From a virus: a stretch of 38,611 nt of DNA. The position numbers and the translations under genes are program-made. Position 1 is the stretch's first letter. Each line of letters starts with the position of its first letter. The notes below the pieces were generated by a model, which saw nothing but the letters and a program-made list of their open reading frames with translations, did not search any database and was not told the DNA's origin. Shown piece by piece: positions 1 to 7,295 of the stretch. The stretch is taken from positions 1 to 38,611 of IMG/VR virus record IMGVR_UViG_3300046822_000520. The stretch is one strand, 5' to 3'.

Positions 1-801
1 ATGCATAGCCAACCTACTTCAAGCAATACCCCCAACAGTGTCGCGACACGTTTTTCGAATTCTGAAAACGTGTCGCGTGAAAAGATGAGCAGCTTTGATC
101 TTCTTGATTTGGTCAACGCGGCCCGCACGGAACTCGGCGAGAGTGAAGTTCGCCGCAACGATTTTACTGCTCGATGCCGGGATGAGCTGGACGGCGAATA
201 CTACGAAACTTTCGTAGTAAAGAATCAGCGCGGACCAGCCTCTGAAGCTTTGCTGCTGACCAAGGATCAGTGCCTTCTGATTTCGATGCGCGAGTCGAAA
301 GCTGTGCGTCGCTCGGTCGTCGGCAAGATAAATTCCCTGTCGCAGCCGCGCGAACTCTCCCGCATGGATCTCATCCAGCTCGCCTTCGAGGCTGAGCAGC
401 AGCGCCTGCAGTTGACCATCCAAGTCGAAGCCCAAGCGTCGAAAATCCACTCCTTGGAAAACCTCTTCAAGGAAGGGATGACCCACACCCAGTTCTGCAA
501 GGGGCTCAATGGGGTCAACGTCATGCAGGTGGGCAAGTTTCTTGAGGGCCGCAACTGGCTCTACAACGAAAGCAAATCCGGCCTGCGCTTCCGTGTGGCG
601 TCTTACGCCCGCGACAAGTACATGACCGAGCATCAGCACGAAGTCACTCCCCACGGCAAAGAGCCGTTCGTTTCCTTCACGCCAGTCCTGCTCAAGAAGG
701 GCGCCGTGCGCCTGTACGACCTGTACCTGGCTGGCGAGCTGCCAATGAAGAAGGCCTGGGACGGGCTGTTCACCCATGACAAAGCACTGAGGGCCGCGTA
801 A
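1..801 (+). CDS. Phage antirepressor, Rha/KilAC-type regulator
   Basis: 266 aa. The N-terminal half (about residues 29-120) has the look of Rha/P22-AR-type DNA-binding regions, with RRNDFTARCRDEL, YYETFVV and ESKAVRRSVVGKI. The C-terminal half (about 135-262) reads as a KilAC domain, with FLEGRNWLYNE, a basic middle and TPVLLKKGAVRLYDLYL. Such proteins act in the cytoplasm as antirepressors or early regulators, next to replication genes, as here. The stop overlaps the start of the next gene (TAATG). The ORF starts at the window edge, so its upstream region is unseen. An ATG at 85 (MSSFDLLDLV) starts exactly where the family-like sequence begins, and bases 38-79 carry a strong operator-like dyad, so the true start could be 85. 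Family assignment fairly sure; start uncertain. Confidence 0.75.
   Translation: MHSQPTSSNTPNSVATRFSNSENVSREKMSSFDLLDLVNAARTELGESEVRRNDFTARCRDELDGEYYETFVVKNQRGPASEALLLTKDQCLLISMRESKAVRRSVVGKINSLSQPRELSRMDLIQLAFEAEQQRLQLTIQVEAQASKIHSLENLFKEGMTHTQFCKGLNGVNVMQVGKFLEGRNWLYNESKSGLRFRVASYARDKYMTEHQHEVTPHGKEPFVSFTPVLLKKGAVRLYDLYLAGELPMKKAWDGLFTHDKALRAA
38..79. promoter_or_regulatory. Operator-like paired dyad, copy 1
   Basis: A 13-base perfect inverted repeat pairs CGCGACACGTTTT (42-54) with AAAACGTGTCGCG (65-77). The left arm also sits in a 12-base perfect palindrome, GTGTCGCGACAC (38-49). The two GTCGCG cores are 32 bases apart centre to centre. The same arrangement recurs at 7296-7335. It looks like a paired binding site for a phage repressor. 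It overlaps the 5' end of the antirepressor ORF, or lies just upstream if that gene starts at 85. Confidence 0.55.
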
Positions 802-1550
802 TGGCCGGGGACTGGATCAAATTCGAACTCGCAACCATGGACAAGCCCGAGGTTTGCCAGATCGCTGACCTCGCTGACATTGATCAGGATGCAGTGGTCG
901 GCAAGCTGATGCGCGTGTGGGCGTGGTTCGATCAGCAAACCGAAAAAGGTAACGCTCCGAGCGTTAGCAAAAAGTTACTCGATCGTTCTGTTGGCGTTAA
1001 CGGTTTCTGTGACCACATGAAGGCCGTGGGTTGGATGGCTGAATATGACGGTGTAATCAGCCTTCCTCATTTTGAGCGTCACAACGGGAAGACCGGAAAA
1101 AACAGGGCCTTGACTGCAAAAAGGGTCTCGAACCACAAAACCAAAGGTAACGCTGCCAGCGTTAGTTCTGCGTTACCTAAAGAAGAGAAGAGAAGAGAAG
1201 ATCAACACAACACTTCGCCAGCGGACTCGCCGACTGCTGCCGACCCAAAGTCGCCAACTGAAATGACCCTCGACTGGGTGCCTGACCAGAAGCTGCTGAA
1301 GTCTTACGCGCTACGCATGGCGATTCCGGTAGCTGAGTTCACCAGTGAGGCGACCGCAGCCTTCGTCTGCCACTACTCGGCCTCTGGTCGCGTCGAGACT
1401 CAGGCCTCCTGGGTAAGCCTGCTGGTGAAGTGGATGAAGCGTGACAACGCAACGGCCAGCAATGTGCGCCAGTTCCCGCTGCGCAGACAGGCAAACGGCC
1501 CTGACTTCGACGGGCGCGACTGGGCTGAAAACATGGATGGTGTCCTGTGA
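801..1550 (+). CDS. Replication initiation protein (O-like, DnaT-type domain)
   Basis: 249 aa. The N-terminal part (1-100) resembles winged-helix O-like replication proteins: DWIKFELATMDKPEV, LMRVWAWFDQQ and ISLPHFERHNGK. A basic, low-complexity linker follows (about 100-150). The C-terminal part (about 155-225; LDWVPDQKLLKSYALRM, FVCHYSASG, QASWVSLLVKWMKRD) matches the DnaT-type single-strand DNA-binding domain. In lambdoid phages this protein binds the origin and recruits the helicase loader, here the P-like neighbour. It is coupled to both neighbours (TAATG upstream, GTGA downstream). The linker is encoded by DNA with paired dyads and a purine tract, as expected of an origin inside an O gene. 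Confidence 0.85.
   Translation: MAGDWIKFELATMDKPEVCQIADLADIDQDAVVGKLMRVWAWFDQQTEKGNAPSVSKKLLDRSVGVNGFCDHMKAVGWMAEYDGVISLPHFERHNGKTGKNRALTAKRVSNHKTKGNAASVSSALPKEEKRREDQHNTSPADSPTAADPKSPTEMTLDWVPDQKLLKSYALRMAIPVAEFTSEATAAFVCHYSASGRVETQASWVSLLVKWMKRDNATASNVRQFPLRRQANGPDFDGRDWAENMDGVL
948..1204. other. Candidate phage replication origin inside the O-like gene
   Basis: Two identical-arm dyads, TAACGCT-N3-AGCGTTA, lie at 950-966 (spacer CCG) and 1148-1164 (spacer GCC). Related half-sites include the palindromic GGCGTTAACGG at 993-1003 and GCGTTACC at 1170-1177. The second cluster runs straight into a purine-only tract of AGAAG repeats (about 1180-1201). Iterons plus an easily melted tract inside the initiator gene is the lambda ori plan. 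That this is the origin is inference from layout; the repeats are directly visible. Confidence 0.5.
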
Positions 1551-2329
1551 GCAAGCCGAAGCCGCCACAAAGCGCGGCCCAGCTTCTGAAATCATCGGGA
1601 GCGAACATTGACCTTGTCGCTGCGATGGGCAGCCATCAGCCGCCAGCCGTCCCGGTCATGCCGAAGACGTTGCCGCCCGAAGCTGTCGATGTCGTGAACT
1701 CGCTGTTTCGTGAGCTGCAGGCGATCTTCCCGGCATGGAAGCAGGCCTGGCCGACTGACGACGCACTCAACTCTGCAAAGCGCAGCTGGACGAAGGCATT
1801 CATGGTCGAAGGGATCAGCCAGCTCGAGCAGATCCGATTCGGTGTTGAGCGCTGCCGGATGCTGGGCACTGACTTCATGCCGAGTGTCGGCAAGTTCATC
1901 AAACTGTGCCAACCGACGCCAGAAATGCTGGGCATCCCACCGCACGACAAGGCGTTTCGTGAGGCGTTGGAAAACGCCCATCCAAGCCGTTTCGACAATC
2001 GCGCCTGGTCGCATGAGGCGGTTCGTCACGCCGCGCTGCAATGCGAAATGCACAACCTCGGGGATCTGGAATCGGACAAAGCCAGCGAAGTGTTCGACCG
2101 CGCCTACGACATCACCATTCGGCTGCTAGTGCAGGGCTTACCTCTGGAAGACATTGCCAAAGGAATCGGGCATGACCGTCAGAAAACCGAGCTGCAGCGT
2201 GCCGAGGAGCATGGAGATTTGCGCCAGGCGCGGTTGCTGGAAATTCAGCAGATCCCAACATCTGGCGCCGCAGCACGGGCGCAACTGCTGGCCAAGTTCG
2301 GCAGGAAGAATACGGAGCTACGGACATGA
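1547..2329 (+). CDS. Replication protein P-like (helicase loader)
   Basis: 260 aa, GTG start overlapping the O-like stop (GTGA), so translation is probably coupled. The region VVNSLFRELQAIFPAWKQAW followed by AKRSWTKAFMVEGI and FGVERCRMLGTDFMPSVGKF is the conserved core of lambda P-type replication proteins (about residues 48-125). These bring host DnaB helicase to the phage origin. The C-terminal 60 residues are charged and helical. Position directly after an O/DnaT-like gene supports the call. Confidence 0.8.
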   Translation: MSKPKPPQSAAQLLKSSGANIDLVAAMGSHQPPAVPVMPKTLPPEAVDVVNSLFRELQAIFPAWKQAWPTDDALNSAKRSWTKAFMVEGISQLEQIRFGVERCRMLGTDFMPSVGKFIKLCQPTPEMLGIPPHDKAFREALENAHPSRFDNRAWSHEAVRHAALQCEMHNLGDLESDKASEVFDRAYDITIRLLVQGLPLEDIAKGIGHDRQKTELQRAEEHGDLRQARLLEIQQIPTSGAAARAQLLAKFGRKNTELRT

Positions 2330-2769
2330 CCATCGACAAACAAAAACTCCAGAAGCTGCTGTGGGCCGAGGCCGCGTCATTCCGGTCTGACTGTGCAGAG
2401 TGGAAGCGCAACACTGAAGCTTTGCAGGACTTTCTCGGCGAGAAAACCGTGGAAGAGGTTGCGCTCGAGCTGCTAGCTGAGAACGAGGCGTTGCGCAAAG
2501 AGCGTGAAGGCAAGGTGCTTATCCCCCTCACACCCTCGGCTGGCCTGCTCATGAGTATGGCCATTCGCAGTAATCACGCTCTCGGCTGCCCGGGCTACTA
2601 CGACCAGAAAGGGCTTGGTAGGCCGAACAACGGCGTGAGCCACGCCCGCATGCTGGAGTGTGCTCTCGGGAATATGCGCAAGCTGCACGAAGAGGTCGTC
2701 GGGGCTGGCTTCTACTCAGTGGACAAGGAGGCGGACTATCTGGCCATGGCCCAAGAGGTGCAGCCATGA
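2326..2769 (+). CDS. Hypothetical early phage protein
   Basis: 147 aa, coupled to the P-like gene by an ATGA overlap and to NinB by another. I do not recognise a family with certainty. The first 60 residues are highly charged and likely helical (EALQDFLGEKTVEEVALELL). A central stretch, SAGLLMSMAIRSNHALGCPG, is followed by YYDQKG and a helical end. The pattern resembles small accessory proteins in the nin region of lambdoid phages, which are usually dispensable and of unknown role. The reading frame is convincing because of the tight overlaps on both sides. Confidence 0.7.
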   Translation: MTIDKQKLQKLLWAEAASFRSDCAEWKRNTEALQDFLGEKTVEEVALELLAENEALRKEREGKVLIPLTPSAGLLMSMAIRSNHALGCPGYYDQKGLGRPNNGVSHARMLECALGNMRKLHEEVVGAGFYSVDKEADYLAMAQEVQP

Positions 2770-3167
2770 ACGAGTTCGCCATCCGCAGCCAGCGCGATAT
2801 CAGCCGCCTGATGGGCGTCCTGCACGCAACCGACTTCACCAAACCCAAGATCGTAGTCATCAAGGACGAGAAGCGACCTGACGTTTGCAACCGCAAGATG
2901 TGGGCAATGCTCAAGGACGTATCCGAGCAGGTCATCTGGCACGGCAAGAAACTGACCAGTGAGGACTGGAAGTGCCTTTTCAGTGCCTCACTGGAGAAGC
3001 AGCGCGCCGAGCCTGGTCTCGACGGTGGCTTTGTCGTGATGGCCGTGTCGACCCGCAAGCAGTCGCAGAAGTGGTTCAGCGATTTGTTCGAGCTGATGCA
3101 TGCCTTCGGCGCAGAACATGACGTGCGCTGGACTGAGCAGGACAAGTGGGGAGGGCGGTACAGATGA
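2766..3167 (+). CDS. ninB: NinB-family recombination protein
   Basis: 133 aa, close to the usual NinB length of about 140. Start chosen at 2766, where ATGA overlaps the upstream stop; a longer frame upstream is a shadow. Family features are RDISRLMGVL near the start, the central NRKMWAMLKDVSEQV, and GGFVVMAVSTRKQSQKWFSDLFE with a C-terminal helix. Lambda NinB (Orf) is a recombination mediator that binds single-strand DNA and SSB and can replace RecFOR. It sits in an early operon just before NinG, as in lambda. Confidence 0.85.
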   Translation: MNEFAIRSQRDISRLMGVLHATDFTKPKIVVIKDEKRPDVCNRKMWAMLKDVSEQVIWHGKKLTSEDWKCLFSASLEKQRAEPGLDGGFVVMAVSTRKQSQKWFSDLFELMHAFGAEHDVRWTEQDKWGGRYR

Positions 3168-3505
3168 GCCATATCGAATGGTACGTCTACTGGGGCCTCG
3201 GCTGCGGAGTCGCATTCAACGGTTGGCTGGTTTGGAAATTCGCCAAAGTCTGCGGACATCTGATCTACACCGCTGTCGCGGCCGCTTCGTTCACGCGTTT
3301 CTGCTGGGCGTGCGGAAAGGTTCATGGGTTCAAGGGGCGTAAATTCCCGCATTGGGTATATGCACCGCAGGTTTGGTTTGGGTTCTTCGCTGTCTCCCTT
3401 GGCTGCGCCCCGGGCTCGATCAATCACATGGGCGGATCTGGCGTTTGGAACGGTATCGGCAACTGGACGGTATACCCCGCCAAGGAGGCCGAACCATGCG
3501 TGTAG
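3164..3505 (+). CDS. Small membrane protein, unknown function
   Basis: 113 aa, starting at an ATGA overlap with ninB. Hydrophobic stretches at about residues 5-22, 30-46 and 68-85 (for example VYWGLGCGVAFNGWLVWKF and VWFGFFAVSLGCAP) predict two or three membrane passes. Cysteines at FCWACGKVHG could form a thiol pair. No family recognised. It overlaps the start of ninG by 10 bases, so it belongs to the same operon. Confidence 0.6.
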   Translation: MSHIEWYVYWGLGCGVAFNGWLVWKFAKVCGHLIYTAVAAASFTRFCWACGKVHGFKGRKFPHWVYAPQVWFGFFAVSLGCAPGSINHMGGSGVWNGIGNWTVYPAKEAEPCV

Positions 3506-4107
3506 CGCCCAAGGAGAAGAAGGCGCCCAAGCCGAAGAAGTGCAAAAACCCAGCGTGCGGAGACTCATTCGTCCCTCAGCGACTCGGGCAGACGGTATGT
3601 GGGTACAAGTGCGGTCTGGCCATCAAGGACGTCAATCAGGCGAAGGCCGGCAAGGCGTTGGCCCAGATTGGTCGCCGCGAGATCCAGGTGCGCAAGGAGA
3701 AGCTGAAGAGTAGGGCGGATCACCTGCGCGAAGCACAGTCGGCCGTGAATGAGTTCGTCCGTCTGCGTGACGCGCACCTGCCATGCATTAGCTGCGACTC
3801 GATGCCGAACGACAACGATCTCATGACGGGCAGCCGTTGGGACGCTGGGCATTACCGATCCGTCGGTGCCTGCCCTGAGCTGCGGTTCGAGCCGCTGAAC
3901 ATTCACCGCCAGTGCGTGAAGTGCAACCGCAACCTGTCCGGTAACGCGGTCGAGTACCGCATCCGGTTGGTGACGCGCATCGGCGCCGAAACCGTGACTT
4001 GGCTGGAAGGGCCTCATGAGCCCCGCAAGTACACCGTCGAAGAAATCAAAACCATCAAGGCCGAATACCGAGCCAAGACACGCGAACTGAAGAGGGCTGC
4101 AGCATGA
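3496..4107 (+). CDS. ninG: NinG-family protein (Rap-like recombination endonuclease)
   Basis: 203 aa from the ATG at 3496, preceded by a clear AAGGAGG at 3482-3488; a longer frame exists but the Shine-Dalgarno sequence and family start fix this one. Cysteine pairs in the first 40 residues (KCKNPACG, VCGYKC) form a zinc-finger-like head. Then comes a charged helical segment (RREIQVRKEKLKSRADHLRE). The C-terminal half has CISCDS, WDAGHYRS and HRQCVKCNRNLSG, an HNH-like metal-binding nuclease pattern. Lambda NinG (Rap) cleaves branched DNA and acts in Red recombination. Confidence 0.9.
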   Translation: MRVAPKEKKAPKPKKCKNPACGDSFVPQRLGQTVCGYKCGLAIKDVNQAKAGKALAQIGRREIQVRKEKLKSRADHLREAQSAVNEFVRLRDAHLPCISCDSMPNDNDLMTGSRWDAGHYRSVGACPELRFEPLNIHRQCVKCNRNLSGNAVEYRIRLVTRIGAETVTWLEGPHEPRKYTVEEIKTIKAEYRAKTRELKRAAA

Positions 4108-4649
4108 CTTATCGCAACGTGGTTTCCGCTGTAGTCCGGGCGCTGGCCGCCGAGACAATCAGTTCGGCAGGGGGCTGCGACTTTGAGCCCAAGGTGCAGT
4201 GCGACAAGCAGAAGGGGGAGATCGTAGGCAGGGAGGCGGCCCTGCTCCAAGATTGCTGGGTGTTCGGACGCCTGCACAAAGCGCTTACTCCGGCGCATTG
4301 GCGCGCACTGGTAGCGAAGTATTCAACGCATGAAGAGCGCAAGCACAGCGCGATCCTTGAGCTGCTGAACACAGTGAGGTCGCCGGCGCCGCGGCGGTTC
4401 AGGGAGTGTGCAGTGCTGACGTGGGCTATCCCGCAAGTTGGCGGTACGGAGGGTAAGCGCTCCTCTACGGTGCTCCCTGCGGCCTGGTACGACATCACCA
4501 ACTGGGATAACGACGGTAAGCCTGAATCCACCCGGTATCGGTGGCGGTCATCGATTCGAAAAGGGCTTGACGACCAGGTCAACGAAGCACTCACAGCGGC
4601 ACAGGAGCTGCTTGATGCGGAGGGCTTGATCGAAAGTTGCGCGGCGTAG
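4104..4649 (+). CDS. Hypothetical protein in the antiterminator Q position
   Basis: 181 aa, coupled to ninG by ATGA. It is the last gene of the early operon, followed by a terminator at 4731-4758, the place where lambdoid phages keep Q. Visible sequence includes a helical N-terminus (VVSAVVRALAAETI), WRALVAKYSTHEERKH, ECAVLTWAIPQ and a C-terminal helical stretch. I see no zinc-finger cysteine cluster of the lambda Q kind. A late antiterminator role is inferred from position only; family not recognised. Confidence 0.6.
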   Translation: MTYRNVVSAVVRALAAETISSAGGCDFEPKVQCDKQKGEIVGREAALLQDCWVFGRLHKALTPAHWRALVAKYSTHEERKHSAILELLNTVRSPAPRRFRECAVLTWAIPQVGGTEGKRSSTVLPAAWYDITNWDNDGKPESTRYRWRSSIRKGLDDQVNEALTAAQELLDAEGLIESCAA

Positions 4650-4730
4650 CAAAAAGCCATTGCAATGAGTGAGAAAGTGAGAGAGTATTTATCCATCCTG
4701 TCGATCTTGCGCGTTAGGGATTGACTAGCA

Positions 4731-4758
4731 AAAACCCAAACATTGTTTTGGGTTTTTT
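4731..4758 (+). terminator. Intrinsic terminator after the early operon
   Basis: Stem AAAACCCAAA (4731-4740) pairs with TTTGGGTTTT (4747-4756) and runs on into T-rich sequence. It ends early transcription or is a site where a Q-like antiterminator acts. A TTGACT at 4721-4726 could be a -35 element, but I see no convincing -10. Confidence 0.8.
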
Positions 4759-4844
4759 CATTTTTTGGCGTGTGGCTGTCCACTTACCTCTTGTTGTCTT
4801 GGCGCTCCTCGGCTGATAATTCCCTCCCAGAAGAACGAGAGAGA

Positions 4845-5030
4845 ATGAGCATGTCTGGTAAATGTGTTGAATGCGGTGCAGAAGACGAGGATCTAAGTTC
4901 CCGTGACCTTTGCGAGTCTTGTGAGGAAGTCGCTGACCCGCTCCCGGGTACGGAATGTGATTTTTGTGATCAGAAGGCAACCACGCACGTTGGCGGCCAC
5001 CCCCTTTGCGAAGATTGCGCTGAAAACTAA
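4845..5030 (+). CDS. Small double zinc-ribbon protein
   Basis: 61 aa. Two treble-clef-like cysteine sets are visible: CVEC with CESC, then CDFC with CEDC, joined by an acidic linker (ADPLPGTE). The pI must be very acidic, so direct DNA binding is doubtful; protein binding is more likely. It stands alone between two terminators and is therefore a single-gene transcription unit. The ATG at 4845 has a weak GAGAGAG leader; a second ATG at 4851 is possible. Function unknown. Confidence 0.65.
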   Translation: MSMSGKCVECGAEDEDLSSRDLCESCEEVADPLPGTECDFCDQKATTHVGGHPLCEDCAEN

Positions 5031-5046
5031 TAATTTCCATTAAATG

Positions 5047-5071
5047 AGCCCCGCCAAGTGCGGGGCTTTTT
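5047..5071 (+). terminator. Intrinsic terminator after the zinc-ribbon gene
   Basis: AGCCCCGC (5047-5054) pairs with GCGGGGCT (5060-5067), followed by a T run. A strong classical terminator 16 bases after the stop. The next 217 bases, up to the hicB stop, show no supportable gene; they contain a G7 run at about 5187-5193 and no clear promoter. Confidence 0.9.
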
Positions 5072-5288
5072 ATTGTCTCGAATTTATCTGTGGTCAGTAA
5101 ATCCTTAGGGAAGGCCTGGACGTCGATAGCCGGATAGTGCGACGCACGGAATCAACACCGGCAGCCCGCGCACCCTTACCTCACCATGCTGTCGGGGGGG
5201 CGCGAGACTGGATCACCGAGATCGATGCAAAGGGGCGTCGACGTTGAGAAGGCCTTTGGCCGACAGCTCGGAAAGACGAGCGCGCTTA

Positions 5289-6011
5289 TTAGATCAGTGC
5301 AATGCTGTCGACCGATTTGCCGGTTACCGGATCTTTCATCGTTGAGCGGCGGAAGCGACCGGTTGCGACGATCTGGTCAAGAACCGCATCCACTGCCTGC
5401 ATCGTGTTTGGTTGGCGTGCATAGCGGGATCGCAAGATGAAGTCCAGCGAGTAGCGCTTTACCTTCGCAAGTCCTTCCATGGTTTTTCCGATTGGCATTT
5501 CGGTTACGTCAGCGGCTTCGAATGCATCGACCAATCGCTCAATGTAAAGACCGGCCATGCCGCCACCATACGGAAGATCAATCCAGCCAGACTCGGAAGG
5601 GCTAACGCGAATTGATGCTTGCAGTGCGTCCAATGCTGCTTCAAGTTGCTCCATCTTCGATGTGTGAAGAAAGTCCACCAAGCGATCGCCTTGCACCTGG
5701 GCTACACCTAACAAGCGGCGCAAGTCTGCCTTTCGCATACCTCGCTCCATCATTGCGTTCCATAGAGCGATTTTGGCAACGGTCACCGCCGGCAGGTGAA
5801 CTACGTGTTCGCCTTCCTGGGGTGGAGTCGCTTCAGGGATTGGTTTGCGTTCATCTACGTAGAGGGAGAGGGTCGTTTCGATTGCGTCGACTGCCTCACT
5901 GATCGCATGGTCTCGATCATCGCCATAGCTGTTGAGTTGAGGTAAGTCACGGCAGAACACCGCATAGCCTGGCTCGTCGCCTTTCTCGAAACGGATTGCA
6001 TAGTCGTACAT
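5289..6011 (-). CDS. hicB: HicB-type antitoxin with a long C-terminal extension
   Basis: 240 aa, leftward, downstream of hicA. Residues 1-60 are the degraded RNase-H-like HicB fold (MYDYAIRFEKGDEPGYAVF, LNSYGDDRDHAISEAVDAIE). Residues about 75-130 are a helix-turn-helix DNA-binding part (VAKIALWNAMMERGMRKADL, RLLGVAQVQGDRLVDF). HicB binds and inhibits HicA and represses the operon. Odd point: ordinary HicB is about 110-150 aa, but here about 100 further residues follow, including AVDAVLDQIVATGRFRR, with no family I recognise. Reading frame intact; antitoxin call strong, extension unexplained. Confidence 0.85.
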   Translation of the reverse strand: MYDYAIRFEKGDEPGYAVFCRDLPQLNSYGDDRDHAISEAVDAIETTLSLYVDERKPIPEATPPQEGEHVVHLPAVTVAKIALWNAMMERGMRKADLRRLLGVAQVQGDRLVDFLHTSKMEQLEAALDALQASIRVSPSESGWIDLPYGGGMAGLYIERLVDAFEAADVTEMPIGKTMEGLAKVKRYSLDFILRSRYARQPNTMQAVDAVLDQIVATGRFRRSTMKDPVTGKSVDSIALI

Positions 6012-6063
6012 GGTCGCTCCTTTTGAACGTGATGAGTTCAGTTCAGAATTTGGATAGGGGCTC

Positions 6064-6243
6064 TCAGAGCCCCAGTTGTTTAATGATCGCCTTGCGGGTC
6101 GGTTCGGGCATTTCCTTGCTGCCGTGATCCGCGAAGGTTGTCCTGTTGCCGTTTGGGGCGATGACTTTGAAGTGGCTTCCTTTGCCTGCTTCGAAGGTCA
6201 CCCCTTGGGCCTTCAACCATCGTCTGAATTCGCTGAACTTCAT
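6064..6243 (-). CDS. hicA: HicA-type mRNA interferase toxin
   Basis: 59 aa from the ATG at 6243, preceded by a GAGGCGAGG-like ribosome site; a longer frame from 6273 is less likely because HicA proteins are about 60 aa and start just so (MKFSEFRRWL). The dsRNA-binding-like fold shows GKGSHFKVI with the catalytic histidine at residue 24, then the basic C-terminus EPTRKAIIKQLGL. HicA cleaves translated mRNA until held by HicB, encoded 52 bases downstream. The pair is transcribed against the phage operons, typical of a cassette expressed in the lysogen. Confidence 0.9.
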   Translation of the reverse strand: MKFSEFRRWLKAQGVTFEAGKGSHFKVIAPNGNRTTFADHGSKEMPEPTRKAIIKQLGL

Positions 6244-6278
6244 CACCTCGCCTCGTTGTTTGGATGAGTCCATTCTAC

Positions 6279-6300
6279 AACACTTATGTGTTAATATAAC
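6279..6300 (-). promoter_or_regulatory. hicAB promoter with operator dyad
   Basis: AACAC-TTAT-GTGTT (6279-6292) is an inverted repeat 36 bases upstream of the hicA start, beside an AT-rich stretch giving TATATT on the minus strand (6294-6299) as a possible -10. The dyad next to the -10 fits autoregulation by HicB. No good -35 is visible. Confidence 0.5.
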
Positions 6301-6333
6301 ATTTTTGTTTTATTGCTTCGGCATCTATTCAGG

Positions 6334-6358
6334 GCCTCGATATTGATCGGGGCTTTTT
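6334..6358 (+). terminator. Probable intrinsic terminator upstream of the holin
   Basis: GCCTCGAT pairs with ATCGGGGC (one G-U pair) around a short loop, followed by TTTTT. It lies between the hicA promoter and the lysis genes. It could block stray transcription into lysis, in the manner of lambda tR'. Confidence 0.6.
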
Positions 6359-6446
6359 CGTTTTCGGCTCCCCACACCCATTGCTCCGAGCTGGGAGTGC
6401 AGTGGACGCCGGATTTATCAATCTCCCCAAGGGGGAGGCAACCCGG

Positions 6447-6770
6447 ATGCCAAACATGCCTGACAAGCCAGACACATGGGCCAAGATCTGGCTGGCGTTG
6501 AGCAATCCGCTCTGGCAGGGCGTGATCATGTCCATCACCGTATCGTTGCTTCGAGTCATGTATGACGCGAAGGAAACCAGTAAGCGCCGGATTGTGTTTG
6601 AGGCGCTGATCTGTGGATCGCTGAGCTTGGTCGCGTCGAGTCTTATTGAGTGGATGGCCTGGCCTTCCAGTTTGTCAGTCGCTGCCGGTGGCACGATCGG
6701 CTTTCTTGGCGTGACAGCCATACGCGAACTGGTGACCCGTTTCCTCGGTCGCAAGGCGGATGCCGCATGA
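6447..6770 (+). CDS. Holin, lambda S-like family
   Basis: 107 aa from the ATG at 6447, chosen because GGGGGAGG (6431-6438) lies 8 bases upstream. Three membrane segments are visible: about 18-36 (LWQGVIMSITVSLLRVMY), 48-66 (FEALICGSLSLVASSLIEW) and 70-88 (SLSVAAGGTIGFLGVTAI), with a basic C-terminus. Layout and the GFLGVTAIREL motif match the lambda-type holin family (Phage_holin_3). A second ATG at 6456 could give a shorter dual-start product as in lambda S. Holins form the membrane lesion that times lysis. The stop overlaps the spanin start. Confidence 0.85.
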   Translation: MPNMPDKPDTWAKIWLALSNPLWQGVIMSITVSLLRVMYDAKETSKRRIVFEALICGSLSLVASSLIEWMAWPSSLSVAAGGTIGFLGVTAIRELVTRFLGRKADAA

Positions 6771-7144
6771 AGGCCTTCGCCGCTGCAATCATCATCGCTC
6801 TGGTCGGGCTGCTCCTCATTGGGATTCAGCAGTCGCGCGTCGTCGCTCTTCGCGGGGAGGTGGCATTCGAAGCGAGCGAGAAGAAGAAGGCGGTGGACGC
6901 CAACCTCGAAAGCCAGGCCACGATCACCACACTGCGCGCCGAAGCCCAGCGCAACGCCGATTACCAGAAAGACCTGAACAAGCGGTTGCAGGCCAGTCAG
7001 GCCAAGGCCAAAAAGGCGGAGAAGGACTTTGAAGAACTCAAACGCAACAGCAAGCCTGTTCGTGATTGGGCTGCTCAGCCTTTGCCTGACGGCCTGCGCG
7101 GGAAAGCCGCCAATGGTAACCCAGACAAAGGCCGTAAGAATTGA
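6767..7144 (+). CDS. Inner-membrane spanin (Rz-like)
   Basis: 125 aa, ATGA overlap with the holin. Residues 4-20 (FAAAIIIALVGLLLIGI) are one N-terminal membrane anchor. Residues 25-95 are a charged coiled coil (EASEKKKAVDANLES, QASQAKAKKAEKDFEEL). The C-terminal tail is proline/basic (WAAQPLPDGLRG). This is the i-spanin plan; it bridges the periplasm to the outer-membrane partner encoded in another frame within it and fuses the membranes at lysis. No endolysin lies between holin and spanin here. Confidence 0.85.
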   Translation: MKAFAAAIIIALVGLLLIGIQQSRVVALRGEVAFEASEKKKAVDANLESQATITTLRAEAQRNADYQKDLNKRLQASQAKAKKAEKDFEELKRNSKPVRDWAAQPLPDGLRGKAANGNPDKGRKN

Positions 7145-7295
7145 AGCGCCTGAGCTGGTGCCCTGTGAGCGGGTAGCTGACGAAGACCTCGCTGACAACG
7201 GCCAGCTGTGGGAGCTGAAGAACCAAGCCATCAACCTGCTCGACACCTGTGCAGATCAGGTGGACGCGCAGATCAAGCGCAGTCAAAGCAAGTAG
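7029..7295 (+). CDS. Outer-membrane lipoprotein spanin (Rz1-like)
   Basis: 88 aa, nested out of frame in the Rz gene and running 151 bases past it. The start is a TTG at 7029 with GGAGAAGG just upstream; no ATG is available. A signal peptide with lipobox L-T-A-C places the lipidated cysteine at residue 23. The mature part is short, with proline near its start (GKPPMVTQ) and two later cysteines. Nested Rz1 genes with a lipobox are diagnostic of two-component spanins. Confidence 0.85.
   Translation: MKNSNATASLFVIGLLSLCLTACAGKPPMVTQTKAVRIEAPELVPCERVADEDLADNGQLWELKNQAINLLDTCADQVDAQIKRSQSK

Noticed and set aside
5186-5440. 84-codon ORF overlapping the hicB end
   Set aside because: No ribosome site or family features; it runs into hicB on the opposite strand.
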